A program made the translations under genes and the position numbers. DNA of 64,000 nucleotides from NCBI RefSeq assembly GCF_030704535.1, contig NC_081822.1, forward strand, positions 6,449,501 through 6,513,500, written 5' to 3'. Shown here in pieces: positions 25,301 through 37,240 of this stretch (position 1 is its first letter; the number at the start of each line of letters is the position of its first letter). The notes under the pieces were generated by a model. That model saw only the letters and a list, made by a program, of their open reading frames with translations, had not been told where the DNA came from and did no database searches. This DNA is from Vitis vinifera. Lineage: Eukaryota > Streptophyta > Magnoliopsida > Vitales > Vitaceae.

Positions 25301-27000
25301 ACCATAGTTTTACGTTGTCAATTAATCACCTCAATTGAAAAGGATCAGCGAGACTTTTCCTTCGAGTAGCATTTACTAAATGAATCAAAACAACAGATTT
25401 TGCTGGTCTTTTCACGATGGGATTAAGATATTAGGTGAATAATGCTGTTTTTGGAAAATGCAGTGCACACCCATTGTGATCTGACTGAAATTTCTTTCAT
25501 TGCTAGGATAATTGAGTTTCATGGTCACGTTTGTCACGCAATTAAGCAACATCAACCCTTCATGCATGGTGTAAATAAATTCTGAAACATGCAAGTTTGG
25601 TCCCTCTTTTGGCATGTGCTGGTTCAATAGTCTCATATTCATCAAGCCAGAGTACTCCATCCACACACTACCTAAAACTTATGTTATTATATGCCCACAA
25701 TCCCTGAAGCCAGCTAGTTTATTCAACCAAAATTTTCTTGTAAGAACTAGTTGAGCGAATTCAAAATAGAAGGCGCTTGGCGCCATTGGCCTTTGTCAGA
25801 CATCGGCTTCCTAGTTGCAGTTGCGTGGCAAGTGGGGATTATCTTTTCCTTGCATATCCTACTCACTTATCCTTGCAAAATCAACAACTTTTGTCTTTGA
25901 TAACAGATATGCTCATACCCAATCATCCTGAGATCATATGATACTCGAATTGAGGCCACGTAATTTAAACAGTTAGAGCGGATCTTCGGCAAGTGGGATT
26001 AGATTACGATGATTCCAATGCCATTCCATCTCAAATCAACTATTGTGACTAGGAGATCAAGGGCTGAGCTTGATCTCCTTGGATTCCACTTCTTTTTCCG
26101 CCTTAATAACTGCGCCTCCCCATTTCAATAAGTCTCAAAACCCTTCACATACATCGATTCTGTCATTCTTGGTCGGTGAATCGTGCCCCCACACGTTGGA
26201 AAATTGTTAAGCTAAATATTATGGGTCGGTCTATCTGCCCCCACGCAGATGGCAATTCTTGAGCTAGACACGTATCTCAGGCTGACTTGGTAGTTGGTAT
26301 GCAATCCATATTAACTCATTATCCTACATGAGAGGCAATTTATACAATTGGCTCAAAACGAGTGGCAACTAGGACTCTGCAGTCACCCCATAAAGGTCGT
26401 CGAGTTAGTGGATTACATAAAAATAACACCTAAAAAATTCTAATACGCAAAACCGTATCACATATAGAGGCATGGGCAAAACGTTGCATGGACAGCTGAG
26501 CCCAGTCAAAATGCACAGTCCGGCCAAGTTGGCTAACCCACTACGTTACATATGCAGACGGGTAAAAATAATTGAGTTGAAGGGGTCTCACCACCTCAAC
26601 TTTCATCAAGTTTGACCTACAGATGTGAGCAACTAGGAGAATCGGGTTGTAAAATGCTGACGAAAGGTCCCCCACTTCGGTTTAGTTCTGAATTTTTCAG
26701 ATGCTAAGTTGGAACTTTCGCCTAACATCATCCACTTGCAAGGGTAAAATGCCTATCATAGTAAGGATATAAGCGATGTTAAGCTAACCAAAACAACGTA
26801 AAAGGCAGGAGTTTAATCTGGTGCACTGGCATTATTAGGAGGATCGTGTTAGTTGTTTTATTTTTTATTCTTTAATGCGGAGATGAGTCCGAGGCCACAC
26901 GTTTTGTAAAGGAGCTCGTGTATTGATCGTAGGGAGGGACGTACCCTGGTTTTATAGGCACAAAAGGCCAGGAGAAGGAAGTGAGTGGGTGTGGCTAGGT
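19351..27000. other. Long gene-poor intergenic DNA
   Basis: The first few hundred bases contain the promoter of the phosphoglycerate mutase-like gene. The remainder is AT-rich (19.8-22.1 kb) and then mixed composition (22.1-27 kb). At 20750-20965 short words recur (ATCGAGTTTT at 20834 and 20922; ATTTCAAATC at about 20750 and 20810), suggesting decayed local duplication. The open frames here, the longest about 100 codons, show no known domain. I recognise no gene, RNA or intact transposon. Confidence 0.5.
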
Positions 27001-30000
27001 CACTCATGGACGTCTCTTCAACAACTCAAAGACGAATACAAGAGGCCAACAACCTAGATTACATAACCTTTTCACGCAAGTGAACACCATACTTGGAATC
27101 TCAATCAGCTCTCAAGTCTTACCCACATGGGGAGGAATGAGGACAGAAGCAAACACAAGTCGCCTGCTCCATCCCAGAAAGGCAAAAGAAAGCAGTACTG
27201 ATCTACAGTCTACAGAAGGCTGCTCGTGTGTTTTTAGAAAGGCAGCCAAAAAAAAAAAAGGACACTGTACTGTTGAACAGAAACGCTGCTTACAGAGCTG
27301 GCTGTTGGTAATATTATAGTACTGTTCATTCCACAAACAAACAAATCTATATCGGACAAAATGAAAATAAGGGAGCGAGAGAGAGAGAAGCGGTTTTGGA
27401 GTGGGGCCAAAACCCTAAACGCGATATTGTGGGCTGACAGGTTGTATTGAAATATTTTAATGGGCAAATAGCTTAGAGGGTTAGAGCGATTAAACCAAAA
27501 AAGGCAAAGAAATGGGCGACTTTTGGAAAACTGCTGGTGGTGTTGGGGTGTTAGGGAGAAACCGCCGCGGTATTTTCACCACGGATTTCGCCTTTGTCTC
27601 TGCTCTCCTCCTGCCCCCGTCATGTCATTTGTCCACACCACCACCAGTGCCACCCTCCATCTCCATCCCCATCCCCATCCCTACTTTGCCTTCCTCCTCC
27701 ATCTATCTCCTAATTAATTCTCTGAAACAGCTGCCTTCATCCCCATTTTATTATTACTTTTTTAATTCCTGTTATTTAAAAATTTTAGTTTTTAATTTAG
27801 AGCGCGAGCCATTTTGAGAAAATCAAAGATTTCAAGACAACAGAGGAATCCACCACAATGGCAGCCAATTGATATGGTGAAAGGCAAGCAGGGGTAGCGG
27901 CCAGGCTGTACGTAATGACCCCTATTTCACAGTTTGTGTAGACGTCTCCGGCTAAATTTTTCTTGCTAAGCTTCAGAATTGTGGTTAAAATTTTCATACT
28001 CTTTCAATCTATCAAAAATAGATGACTTCACCCTCCAAAATCAGCTAATTAAACTCCACTCCACTACCAAATGCCTGTAAATACTTTCAAAATAATACCT
28101 CTTCCAAACATAATTGGCTATACAAATATTTTCCCTTATTTCAATAAAAGTTTTTATGCTGATTTAATTTTTTTTTTTAAAAGTTGGAAAATAAGAAAAT
28201 TATTATTTTATAATATAATTATTGACTTTTAAAAAAGATTGTTTTTGCTTTGATTTCAATTCCCAATTCAAAAAAAGAAAAAAAAGAAAAAAAAAAGAAA
28301 TATTTAGAAATGAAAGTTAAGAATGACTTGAAAAAAGTGCGATCAGCATCCTTAATTCTGTGATGAGAGAGGTTATTTAAATATTGAAAATGGGGTGGAT
28401 GGGTGGTGATGGTTTGCTTTGAGAATTACAGCAGAGACGTGGGGGACTCCCACCACAAAAACACTTGTTGTCCAGGTGAGTTATTCACGTGGGATGGGTG
28501 AACCCTCGTCTGTCACCTCATCTATTATTCCCCTCGATATTGCCACCCTCTTCTCTCCCTCAAGCTCTCAATACTCTTGTATTTCATAAATCCTTCACCA
28601 TCTTTTCACTTTCTACTTTAATTCCAACCTTCACCTACATTATACTTCTGTTTATCTTTCTTGGTAAACAAGTATTTATATATGGATTCAAATGGTAAGT
28701 AGGCTTAACCCCTTTCCATATTTGTACGTATAGCATGTGGCTCTGATTCTTCCTAGCCTTATGGGGCACATACTTTATAACCAACATGTACTCAAATAAT
28801 TCTTTTAATTATATTTTTCAGCATAAGTTAAAAGGCAGATTACAATTTATACTGGTATTCAGAAAGTGGTAGCTGTTCACCTCTCACTCACTTCTAACAT
28901 ATCACAGCTTTTCATGCTCTGTATTCTTAACCTCAGTCCTTTTTTAATCCTTATGGAATAATTCCCTGTCTGGCACTACTAATTAGCATTCTACCCTTCT
29001 CCTAATGGTACCGTGAACGGCAAATACTAGCATTCACATGAGGATTATAGACTTATAGGGCATTATAGCCTTAACTGCATTATGAAACATTTTTTTTTTC
29101 ATCAACCGGTTGAAGTCTCAGCCTCTTGAGAAGAATACGATCATGTATGTGTATGTGTCTATCTTGATAGGTTAAACGTGACATAAAAGCTGAGAGGGTC
29201 AAACCTGTAGCTAGAGTTGGGCTGTGCTGTATGTCGCCATCTTCCGAGAAACTAGTGTTTTATACATATGACTGGAGGTTACCTACCATGAAAATTGACA
29301 ATAAAAACCAGTGTTACAGACAGTAACAGAAATGATAATAAAGAGAGAGTCGTCATGGTAAATCAAGTAGGGACATTGAGAACTGTATTGAAAATGGACT
29401 ATATAACACAACAAATGTACGGGTCCATTATTGTCGACCGCATCTGCCAAAATGGGCGTTAAAAAACAAATGATTATAGTATCTTGATATATTTGCATCC
29501 ATAAAGACCTCACTACATCAGCCAAAATGTAATTTGAGGAATAATTTAATTCTAATTGTATATTCAAGCAGTTGATCACGTACCCATGTATTTGTTCTCT
29601 ATCGTATTTTTGTAGGTTTCTTGTTATTTTCTGCGATGAGATGGAGTCATGGAGAATCCTCACTTCCGAACCAACAAATGAAAGGAAAATTGGTGGGGAA
29701 TAAACTAAAAACAAAAACTAATATCTGATTTAGTAATAAGAAGCAGGAAAAGTGAGGACAGAACAAAAAAGGCACAGCAACCCATTTTGAAATTCAGAAG
29801 TGAGCCAAAATGTAGAGGCAATGTGGAATGGGACCCAACTCAGCAAAGTTAGTGTGGATGTGGGAATTAGAATGGCAGGAATCGTTCATACAAAGAACCT
29901 GACAGGGTCTATGATGCTGAGTCCATCCTTTTCCGTTCAGACTGATGTATGAGTCAAAGTTTTCAGAGTAGGGGGGAAATTAAAATATATTGTTTGTTTG

Positions 30001-30170
30001 ATTGCAGATTTCGGTGAAAATGACATGAAATCACCCACCACAGTCCACACCCAGAGAGATGAAAAGGGCGGATACCATTTTAGTCTTTGGTCTTAGGCTC
30101 TAGGGAGCTAATCAAAACGACATCATCATATATTTTAATACACAGCAATCATGAACTACCCTTTTATCTC
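27001..30170. other. Intergenic DNA upstream of bHLH gene
   Basis: No supported gene. A frame at 27512-27817 begins MGDFWKTAGGVGVLG but soon becomes low-complexity Pro/Ser and then Phe/Leu/Tyr translation of T-rich DNA, so I do not call it. CT-rich and A-rich tracts occur at 27600-27720 and 28260-28310. The distal promoter of the bHLH gene presumably lies in the last 1-2 kb. Confidence 0.5.
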
Positions 30171-30176
30171 TGTTCC

Positions 30177-30184
30177 TATATATA
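30177..30184 (+). promoter_or_regulatory. Probable TATA box of the bHLH gene
   Basis: TATATATA in the context CCTATATATACTTGCC, 92 bases upstream of the start codon at 30276. A transcription start around 30205-30215 would leave a leader of 60-70 bases that includes the GA repeat. Spacing and context fit a plant Pol II core promoter. The call is positional and not experimentally supported. Confidence 0.6.
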
Positions 30185-30246
30185 CTTGCCCTTTGTGCAG
30201 CTTCTTATCCAGGCTATCTTCTTGGATTAGTATTCTCTAACTTCTG

Positions 30247-30272
30247 TAGAGAGAGGGAGAGAGAGAGAGAGG
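30247..30272 (+). repeat. GA-rich microsatellite in 5' leader
   Basis: A run of GA dinucleotides with two interruptions (GAGAGAGGGAGAGAGAGAGA core), ending four bases before the start codon at 30276. GA/CT repeats in leaders are common in plant genes and are bound by BPC/GAGA-binding proteins (established). Any effect here is inferred. Confidence 0.8.
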
Positions 30273-30275
30273 AAG

Positions 30276-31587
30276 ATGGAGGTGAATGAACATGGCTTCT
30301 TGGAGGAGTTACTGGCTCTAAGAGGAGACCCTTGGGAAACCATTCCTACGGGAATGAATGAGTTCTTCTCACATGGCTGGGGTTTTGATTATCGTTTTGA
30401 TGAAAACCCAGTTACTTTTCTTCCAAACTCTTCCTTCGAAGCATTCTCCGGACCTATTGAACCAGGGTTCGGTTACTCATTCAATGAAATGTACAGTCCA
30501 TTTGGAGATGAATTCTCCACACCCCAGGTTACCGATTCCTCCTACACCAAGCAAGATACACCCCCATTTCCAACTCAAGAAGATTATCCATTTCCGATGA
30601 TGGAGGAGGAGGAACCTGCAGTTCACCCTGGGGTCGATCTCCACAACATGGGGCTTCAAGCTACTTGTAAAGTGGAGCCAATTCAATCCACTGAATTTCC
30701 AGTTTTCAACGTGGGCGTATGTAACGAGGTAAAGAATAAGCGGACCAAGAAGGTGGAAGGGCAACCTTCCAAGAATCTAATGGCTGAGAGAAGGCGCAGG
30801 AAGCGATTGAATGACCGGCTTTCAATGCTAAGATCTGTTGTTCCCAAAATTAGCAAGGTAATCAATCACTGATCTTGAGTTGTTTGGTTATTTTAATTTG
30901 CCTACCACTCAATTAGAAATATAATGTCTATGCCTGTATACATGGAGGACTAGGAATAATTTGCTGGTTCATTGCTCTTCTAACAGATGGACAGGACATC
31001 TATACTTGGAGATACCATAGATTACATGAAAGAGCTATTAGAGAGAATCAACAATCTGCAGGAAGAAAATGAAGTGGACTCCAGTCAGTTGAACTTGCTG
31101 GGCATATTCAAGGACTTAAAACCAAATGAAATCATGGTCAGAAATTCGCCTAAGGTATGGTTTCTGTAGCACTCAGTAAACCCCTTGAAACTCAAACAAG
31201 ATTTTCGATTCTTATATGTTTCCCCAAATGTGCAGTTTGATGTGGAAAGAAGAAACATGGATACCCGGATAGAAATTTGCTGTGCAGGGAAGCCAGGATT
31301 GTTACTATCTACAGTAAATACCCTGGAAGCATTAGGACTTGAGATTCAACAGTGTGTTATTAGTTGTTTCAATGATTTCTCAATGCAAGCTTCTTGCTCA
31401 GAGGTATATATTCATAATTTTTTATTTTTTCTGATTTTGTTTTTTGGTGTCACACACTGATGAATTAATGTTATCTTCAACAATTTTTATCATGTGACAG
31501 GAATTGGAGAAGAGAACAATGGTAAGTTCTGAGGAACTAAAGCAAACATTATTTAGAAATGCAGGGTATGGAGGAAGGTGTCTGTAG
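30276..31587 (+). CDS. bHLH93: bHLH transcription factor, bHLH93-like, 4 exons
   Basis: Exons: 30276-30857, 30987-31154, 31236-31403, 31501-31587; 1005 nt, 334 residues, all introns phase 0. The N-terminus [20 protein letters not shown] is a conserved block of the Arabidopsis bHLH61/bHLH93 clade. The basic region [15 protein letters not shown] (167-181) has the Glu that reads the CA of an E-box, with Asn at the position often occupied by His. Helix 1 is [13 protein letters not shown], and helix 2 starts in exon 2 with [20 protein letters not shown]. Exon 3 ([20 protein letters not shown]) is the C-terminal ACT-like dimerisation region. It is a nuclear DNA-binding dimer. The Arabidopsis relative has been linked to gibberellin-dependent flowering and stomatal factors (known); the role here is inferred. 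The closest paralogue name (93 versus 61) is uncertain. Confidence 0.92.
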
Positions 31588-34055
31588 AATGAAAGAAGGG
31601 AAGGGCAGAAGAAGGAACAAGTCGGGGGTGGAGCTTCACTTGCCAAATCTCTGTATTTTAGTTTTTCAATGAGCTTTACAAGTGACAGGCTGTAGTAATT
31701 TTTGTCTTACTGAATGAATAAGTGGTTTCTATTTCACTGGGGCCATCTCTCATCTCACAACCAATTTTTGTGGTATCTGTATCAATTGGAGATTGTTTAT
31801 TAATTCAAGGTTGTTTTGGTCACATACCCAACAAAAGGAAAATTTTCACTCATTCACCATTTTTCTGTGATTGGGAATTTTACTCAATTACTTTTTCCTG
31901 ATTATTCTATTTACCTAAGCAGAGTTCACATTTAATCCAGGTAGAAACTGTTTTGGCAACGAAGTGCTTGTGTTGTTTGTAGTTGATAAAGAGAACACTA
32001 GAAATCGAATTTTAAATGACTCCTCATAGCTAAAGTTATTCTCCTACAAGATTAGACAGATGGGACTGCAAAAAAGCAAATCATGAATTTATATTTTACA
32101 AAAAATATGATATAAGGCTCCACAACAATGTTGAGACAAATACAAGTGGGGTTTGCTGTTTCTACAAACAATCATTCTTCATCAAATATCAAATAGAATG
32201 TTAAATATAATGGTAAGATAAATCTTCACCTTGTATCAGCAAGACGACCATCTGTCAATCAAAACATTGCAGTTGCTCATGACATCAGACTGCTCTAGTT
32301 GGAATCCATCAATGCATCTGAGCCAGAAATGAATGCACTTCTTACAGTTTAACTCGGATTTTGTTTTTCCATATCCTCTGTTGATGACTTTCGCAGCCTG
32401 TTTGACTAGAGTTCTTGGCTCTCCTATAGATTTTCTTAACATATTATGATGATCCCTCGTGGGACATCTGAACAAGACAAGATTCCTTTTGGCCCCAACA
32501 GCAGAATCGTCTAGCCTATGATGACCCGCACTTCTTATAGCAACATGACTTCCTTTTACCCTGGACGAGGGTTTAACAGAACTGATGAAACATATGCTAA
32601 TGTTCAATTGTGGAAATGAAAGTTCCAACTGGAGATTATATTTGTACACAGTTTCCAGGCACCTGAATCCAATTCTGTAAGGATCATTAGCCCAGAGAAC
32701 AGGTTCTAGGATAAAACATATAGAGAGTACAAGTTGCAATGGAAGAACATAGTGTTCTAAACTAAAAACATAATGAGTTTATGAAGAAATTGAGCTTAAG
32801 CCAAGAGGACAATATCACGTCAAAGAAATCAAACATGCTCCTAAAATCCTTAGCTGTTCAACCAGCAGGCAACATTAAACCTTTTTCATGTATTATAGTG
32901 TGCAAAAACATTGCAAGCCAAAAATCCTTGGCTGACTAGAACATATGCTGGTCATTCTTCTTATTGTTGGATCACTTTCCTGTGTCCCACCATGCTTTTC
33001 CCCATTCCTGCTTCAATGGAAAGGTGAGAGTGGCAACGATATCCTGACCTCACTTTTGTTGCTCTGATTGTTGAGAACGTTTTGACATGACCAAACAGAT
33101 GACCCAAGTTTTTGAAAAAGTAACTAATGAGCATAAATGCTACATAAAGCTCCCAAAAATAGGAAGAAGACATTTCCACACATGATCCAAGAAGATGCTA
33201 AGACATTTCCTGATTTCCATAAAGAGGATGCACCCAAATGGCAATACATACAGACAAATATATCTTAAGGGTCATCCGCACCCTATGTTGATTCTTATAT
33301 CTTCATTGAGGATACAAATAATGACTCAATGGTTATATCAATAAGAGTAAAAAGTACTGTAAATTGGTCAAGGTTAATTGCCACATTGTTGAGATGTGTT
33401 AGGAGCTCAAAGATGAAGGTTACCATAAACAGATTAAGCAATCCAAAGGCATAGCACTATTTGATCTATTCATCATGAGCTAGCTTGTGAAAGTGTGTAT
33501 AGAGAATGGAGTGGAAGGGGAAGAGGAAAGTAAGAAATCGCAATGTACAAAAATTGATTCTCTGGAAATGTTCAGCTAAGAAGGGTTGATGATCTGGGGA
33601 GGAACCAACAATTTCTTTTCTAACTAGGTCAGGTCAAGGTGGCAAATCAATGAACTTTCTTTTCTAAAACAAATAAATGAATCCATGGACTGAATTACCT
33701 TAGCTCACATATGAGGTGAACTGACAGCTTGCAACCAGGGAGTGAGCTTCATCAGAGGACTCTACTTGCCTCGTCCTTGAATAGCTTAACTATCAAAGTT
33801 ACTTTGTTAGCTACAATCAAGACAAGTTATTACATATCTTACAAAAAATACTTAATTGGTTATCAAGCATTTTTGGAATGAAATATTTTGTGATGATGCA
33901 GTTGTGAAGTGAAACTAGTATCATAAAAATTAACAAAAGAACATAGTCCCAACTTTTCTTCAAAAATAAATTTTATATATCACCAAGCTTAAACCAAGAG
34001 ATCCATCTAATTTGAGTTGCCTGAGGCTGAGCCCATAACCAAGCCAAAAAGCCAC
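31588..34055. other. 3' flank of bHLH gene and intergenic DNA
   Basis: The 3' untranslated region of the bHLH gene occupies the first 100-200 bases, and GAATGAATAAG near 31710 could serve as its poly(A) signal. A doubtful coding segment on the minus strand (32236-32590) is listed separately. The rest shows no gene I can support. Confidence 0.5.
32236..32590 (-). other. Possible coding segment of unknown gene
   Basis: On the minus strand, an open stretch from about 32590 to the stop at 32236 has balanced, protein-like composition: SSVKPSSRVKGSHVAIRSAG, then a NLVLFRCPTRDHHNMLRK region and a CKKCIHFWLRCIDGFQLE stretch with closely spaced Cys. The acceptor-like TTTCATCAG sits just upstream at about 32585. 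The reading frame stays open further upstream to 32739. I recognise no family, found no convincing upstream exon, and no start codon is obvious. It could be the last exon of a gene, a decayed pseudogene or chance. Confidence 0.25.
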
Positions 34056-35144
34056 TAAGCAAAGTTTAATTTTGATTTATTTTTTTTATAGGTAAAGAAT
34101 AATTATATTAAAAGAGTTTTCAAAAGGGTGCACAAAAGTATACACAGTATACAAGGTGCCAAAAGCTAAAAGAGATAGAGGGAGCACAAAAAACCCTTAC
34201 TTAAGAGTACAATCAGTTAATAAAATTCAGCATAAACAAGGAATCCTCTCCTATGTGCAGCCTAACCCATTCCCAAAAAATGTACATAAAAGATTGTTTA
34301 ATTGCTTGATCCATATCTTCGATATTTTCAAAGACCCTTTTGTTTTTCTCCTTCCATATGGTCCAAAATAAACACAAAAGAGCTGCTCTCCACACTTTCT
34401 TCCTCTTCTTCCTAACAAGGGATCCATGCTAGCTTAGAAGGGCGTCCTTGACTGAGGATAACGTTGGCCATTGAACCCCAAATAGAGCATAAATTATCTG
34501 TCATAGCATTACTGCTTTAGAACAATGAAGGAGGATATGATCCACTAGTTCTTCCCCACCTTTACACAAACAAGACCTACTCAGCAACCTCTAACCTTGC
34601 CTTTTCAGCTTATCCAAAATAAAAATTTTACCCAAAGAAGATTCCTAAACAAAAAATGCTAATTTTCATTGGAACCTAAGGGTTTCACACGACATCGAAT
34701 GAAAACCATAATTTTCACTCTACAACTTGTTAAGGAAGCATAAAGGGATTTAACTATAAATTTGTCAGTCTTTAAAACCCACAAAACCATGGTGTCCTCT
34801 ATATCCCTTCTAATCACATGTCCTTCAAATCTCCTAAAAAGAGCTTCCACCTCTCCTAACTCCTAATCATTATTCTGTCTTGTGAACAGAGGATTCCAGC
34901 AACCTCCCTTGCCACTTTGCTCCCACAATTGATCAACCAAACATCTTTTGTAGAGGGTATAGAAAACAACCTAGGAAAGACCTCTTCCAAGGACTCATCA
35001 CCACACCACCGATCCTTTCAAAATTTCACCCTCCTACCATTTCTTACCTTAAACCCAACCCTTTTGTTAAACCTCTCCCACCCACTCGTTATAGCCTTTT
35101 GTAACCCCACACCATAATCATCCCTCTCATTAAGCAAAGTTCAA
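34056..35144 (-). mobile_element. 5'-truncated LINE, minus strand, with target duplication
   Basis: Insertion at about 34070-35130. The minus-strand translation gives VLKTDKFIVKSLYASL and further on MWRAALLCLFWTIWKEKNKR, matching the zinc-binding C-terminal part of plant LINE proteins. Its A-rich 3' tail appears as T-rich DNA at 34071-34091. The word TAAGCAAAGTTTAA (34056-34069) before it and TAAGCAAAGTTCAA (35131-35144) after it differ at one base and fit a target duplication. Multiple stops and frameshifts make it non-functional. It is the same family type as 5671-6654. Confidence 0.82.
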
Positions 35145-36650
35145 CTTAATGAGACTTAAGCAGAATAAAAAAAAATCCTTGGAGAAACTTAACCTATACA
35201 TAGCAAGTCTAAAACTAGGAATCTCTACTAGATTCAAGTATGCTTAAACAGAGTTAATTCAGGCACTTGGGTAAATTAAGAGGAATCAAATCAGCAGATG
35301 CAGTAAGAAATGATACCAACAACTAAAAACTATACCTTGCCATTCTGCCATTTTATTTTATTTTATTTTATTTTTTTATCAGAAACGAAGAAGATTATAT
35401 TAATATAAGAACACCATTTTATACCTAACAAACATTGAACATTAAATTACAGCATGAGATCTTTTCTGATTAAGAAACACATAAGCAGTCCCAACTCCTA
35501 AGAATGCTATTTGGATTAACTTTTCACCCAAATGCTACGTTACATAAGCTGGGGTATGAGTGTCAGATGCAGGTATGTGTCAAAGCGTTTGATCCTTCGC
35601 AACTCAAATTTTAGGATATAGGGACTTGGCTAAAAAGATCCAAAAAATTGGGTAGTGGGATAGAACAAAGTAAAATAAAATTTAATTAAAAATCAATTGG
35701 AAGTGAAGATATCCTTTTTAAAGCACTCATTTTTCCCTTTAATCCCTTTTTTCCTCTTATTCCTAAGTATTCTTACAAAAAATTCACTTTTCAGCTAAAT
35801 CTTCTTCTTCTCTAATGTAATTATTCTTAAAAAAAGTTGAAAGAATAAAAGGATATCAATAAAAAAATCAAGTAGCCACACCCAAAATAAAATTAGAGTG
35901 TCCAACAAGGATCCCATACCCATGTCATGTCATGTTGACACAAGTATGTTGGGAAAAATTGAAGGAAGCCCAAATTCAACTCATATTGAGTGTTCAATGT
36001 TGCAGTTACTTTTGGGAGTGGATAACCATGTTAGAAGCTTCCTATAACTTACATATTTTTTGGAATTTCCTTTTGTATAAAAAAGTACACTTATCCTTTT
36101 CCTCCACCTTATTCTATAGTGGTGGGGTTATGGGGACACTATGTCTATTTGTCATGACTCATGCCAAATCCAATCATACTCAATCTTAGATATTAGAAAT
36201 ACCAAAAAGGTGCCTATGAGCCTTGTACACCCTGCTGAGTTAAGCTTCTTCAGCATAGCACTGGGCAGCCAAATAATCCCATAATATTCAACCTTCTTAG
36301 CCAACCTTCCAACATTCTCAATTGCATTTCTTAACTTCCGTAAGACCAAATATCTCAATTCATGAATTTCCAAGACATACAAATCTTCTAAAGGAGATTC
36401 GTTGCCTCCACTTGTTTTGTTAAAATTAGATACTACTTGAAAGTCTTGAACTATTAGCATGGGCTAAGCATATTTTGAGGAAGCCCCCCAAGGCACATAA
36501 AAAGATATATATTTTTTTTTCAAAGCACGGAACAAATTAAAAAATGCAAAATGAAAAAAAATGAGATCATCGATTCAACTATAAGATAATATAACGACTT
36601 AAAGAAGTGTTGACAACATCAGTGGACTTGTTTCTTGAATTTGTACGTCA
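35145..36650. other. Intergenic DNA, no gene recognised
   Basis: AT-rich DNA with a TTTTA microsatellite near 35351-35372. A minus-strand frame at 36152-36460 contains the charged stretch LRKLRNAIENVGRLAKKVEY, but I could not connect it by phase and splice signals to the gene at 36658-37159, so it is not called. Confidence 0.45.
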
Positions 36651-36657
36651 TTGGAAA

Positions 36658-37159
36658 TCATGGGCACAAACCAAGAACAAAAAAGCAAATACCAGTTAAG
36701 AAAACCTTCGAGGCGAATGCGAAAGCCCTCTGCAATGCCCATTCTTGATCCTTCATAGAATGTGAGCATTGACAAACTTCCTCTCTCATTGCTTGCATTT
36801 CATTACGAAACCCTGCAATTTTCTTTTCTTCTCTGCTCTTTGCCCTGTCTTTCTCGCAACCCTGCAATTACAATTAAAAAGCCCTAATATTTAATTTTGT
36901 TTTCCTTTCCCCCGCCTTCTCCAATTGAATGAAACGTCCAATTCAATCAGCTGAGCGGAGACGTGGGCCTTGCCTTAAAATAACAAACGGTTGGCTGAGG
37001 GGGCCCAAGCCTGAGCCCAATTCAACACTAAAAAGGAAAAACACGAGTTGGGCCCTTGTTGGTGAACCAAGTTTTATCAAAGCCCACACTCTCACTAGAC
37101 CTTAGCTCTAATACCTTTATTCTCTCTCCTCCACTTTCCCTTTTCTTCCCATCTGCCAT
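36658..37159 (-). CDS. Small charged protein with C-terminal membrane anchor
   Basis: Two exons: 37159-37115 and 36861-36658; 249 nt, 82 residues. Exon 1 ends AAG|GTATTA and exon 2 starts after TTGCAG, phase 0. The protein starts MADGKKRESGGERIK and continues GCEKDRAKSREEKK. It then has a helical, probably coiled-coil middle (EMQAMREEVCQCSHSMKDQE) and ends FASKVFLTGICFFVLGLCP, a hydrophobic segment that would make it tail-anchored. The ATG context GAAGATGGC is good. An in-frame upstream ATG at 37240 (MVGPFSLLYLSARPC...) would add 27 hydrophobic residues, but its context is poorer. I do not recognise the family; function is unknown. An alternative is that the segment after residue 67 is intronic (donor AAG|GTTTTC at 36705) and the gene continues leftward. 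The gene call is moderately supported by composition and splice phase only. Confidence 0.5.
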
Positions 37160-37240
37160 CTTCCCTGCTTCGAGCAATAAAAAGAAAAAGAAAGAACACG
37201 GGCGCGCAGACAGATATAACAGGGAAAATGGACCGACCAT

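Noticed and set aside
27512..27817. Open frame starting MGDFWKTAGGVG
   Set aside because: Most of it translates CT-rich and T-rich DNA into Pro/Ser and then Phe/Leu/Tyr runs. No domain, splice context or homologue was recognised.
36152..36460. Charged frame LRKLRNAIENVGRLAKKVEY as a third exon of the small minus-strand gene
   Set aside because: No acceptor/donor pair with matching phase was found to join it to 36861-36658, and the hydrophobic end with stop at 36658 is a more natural terminus.
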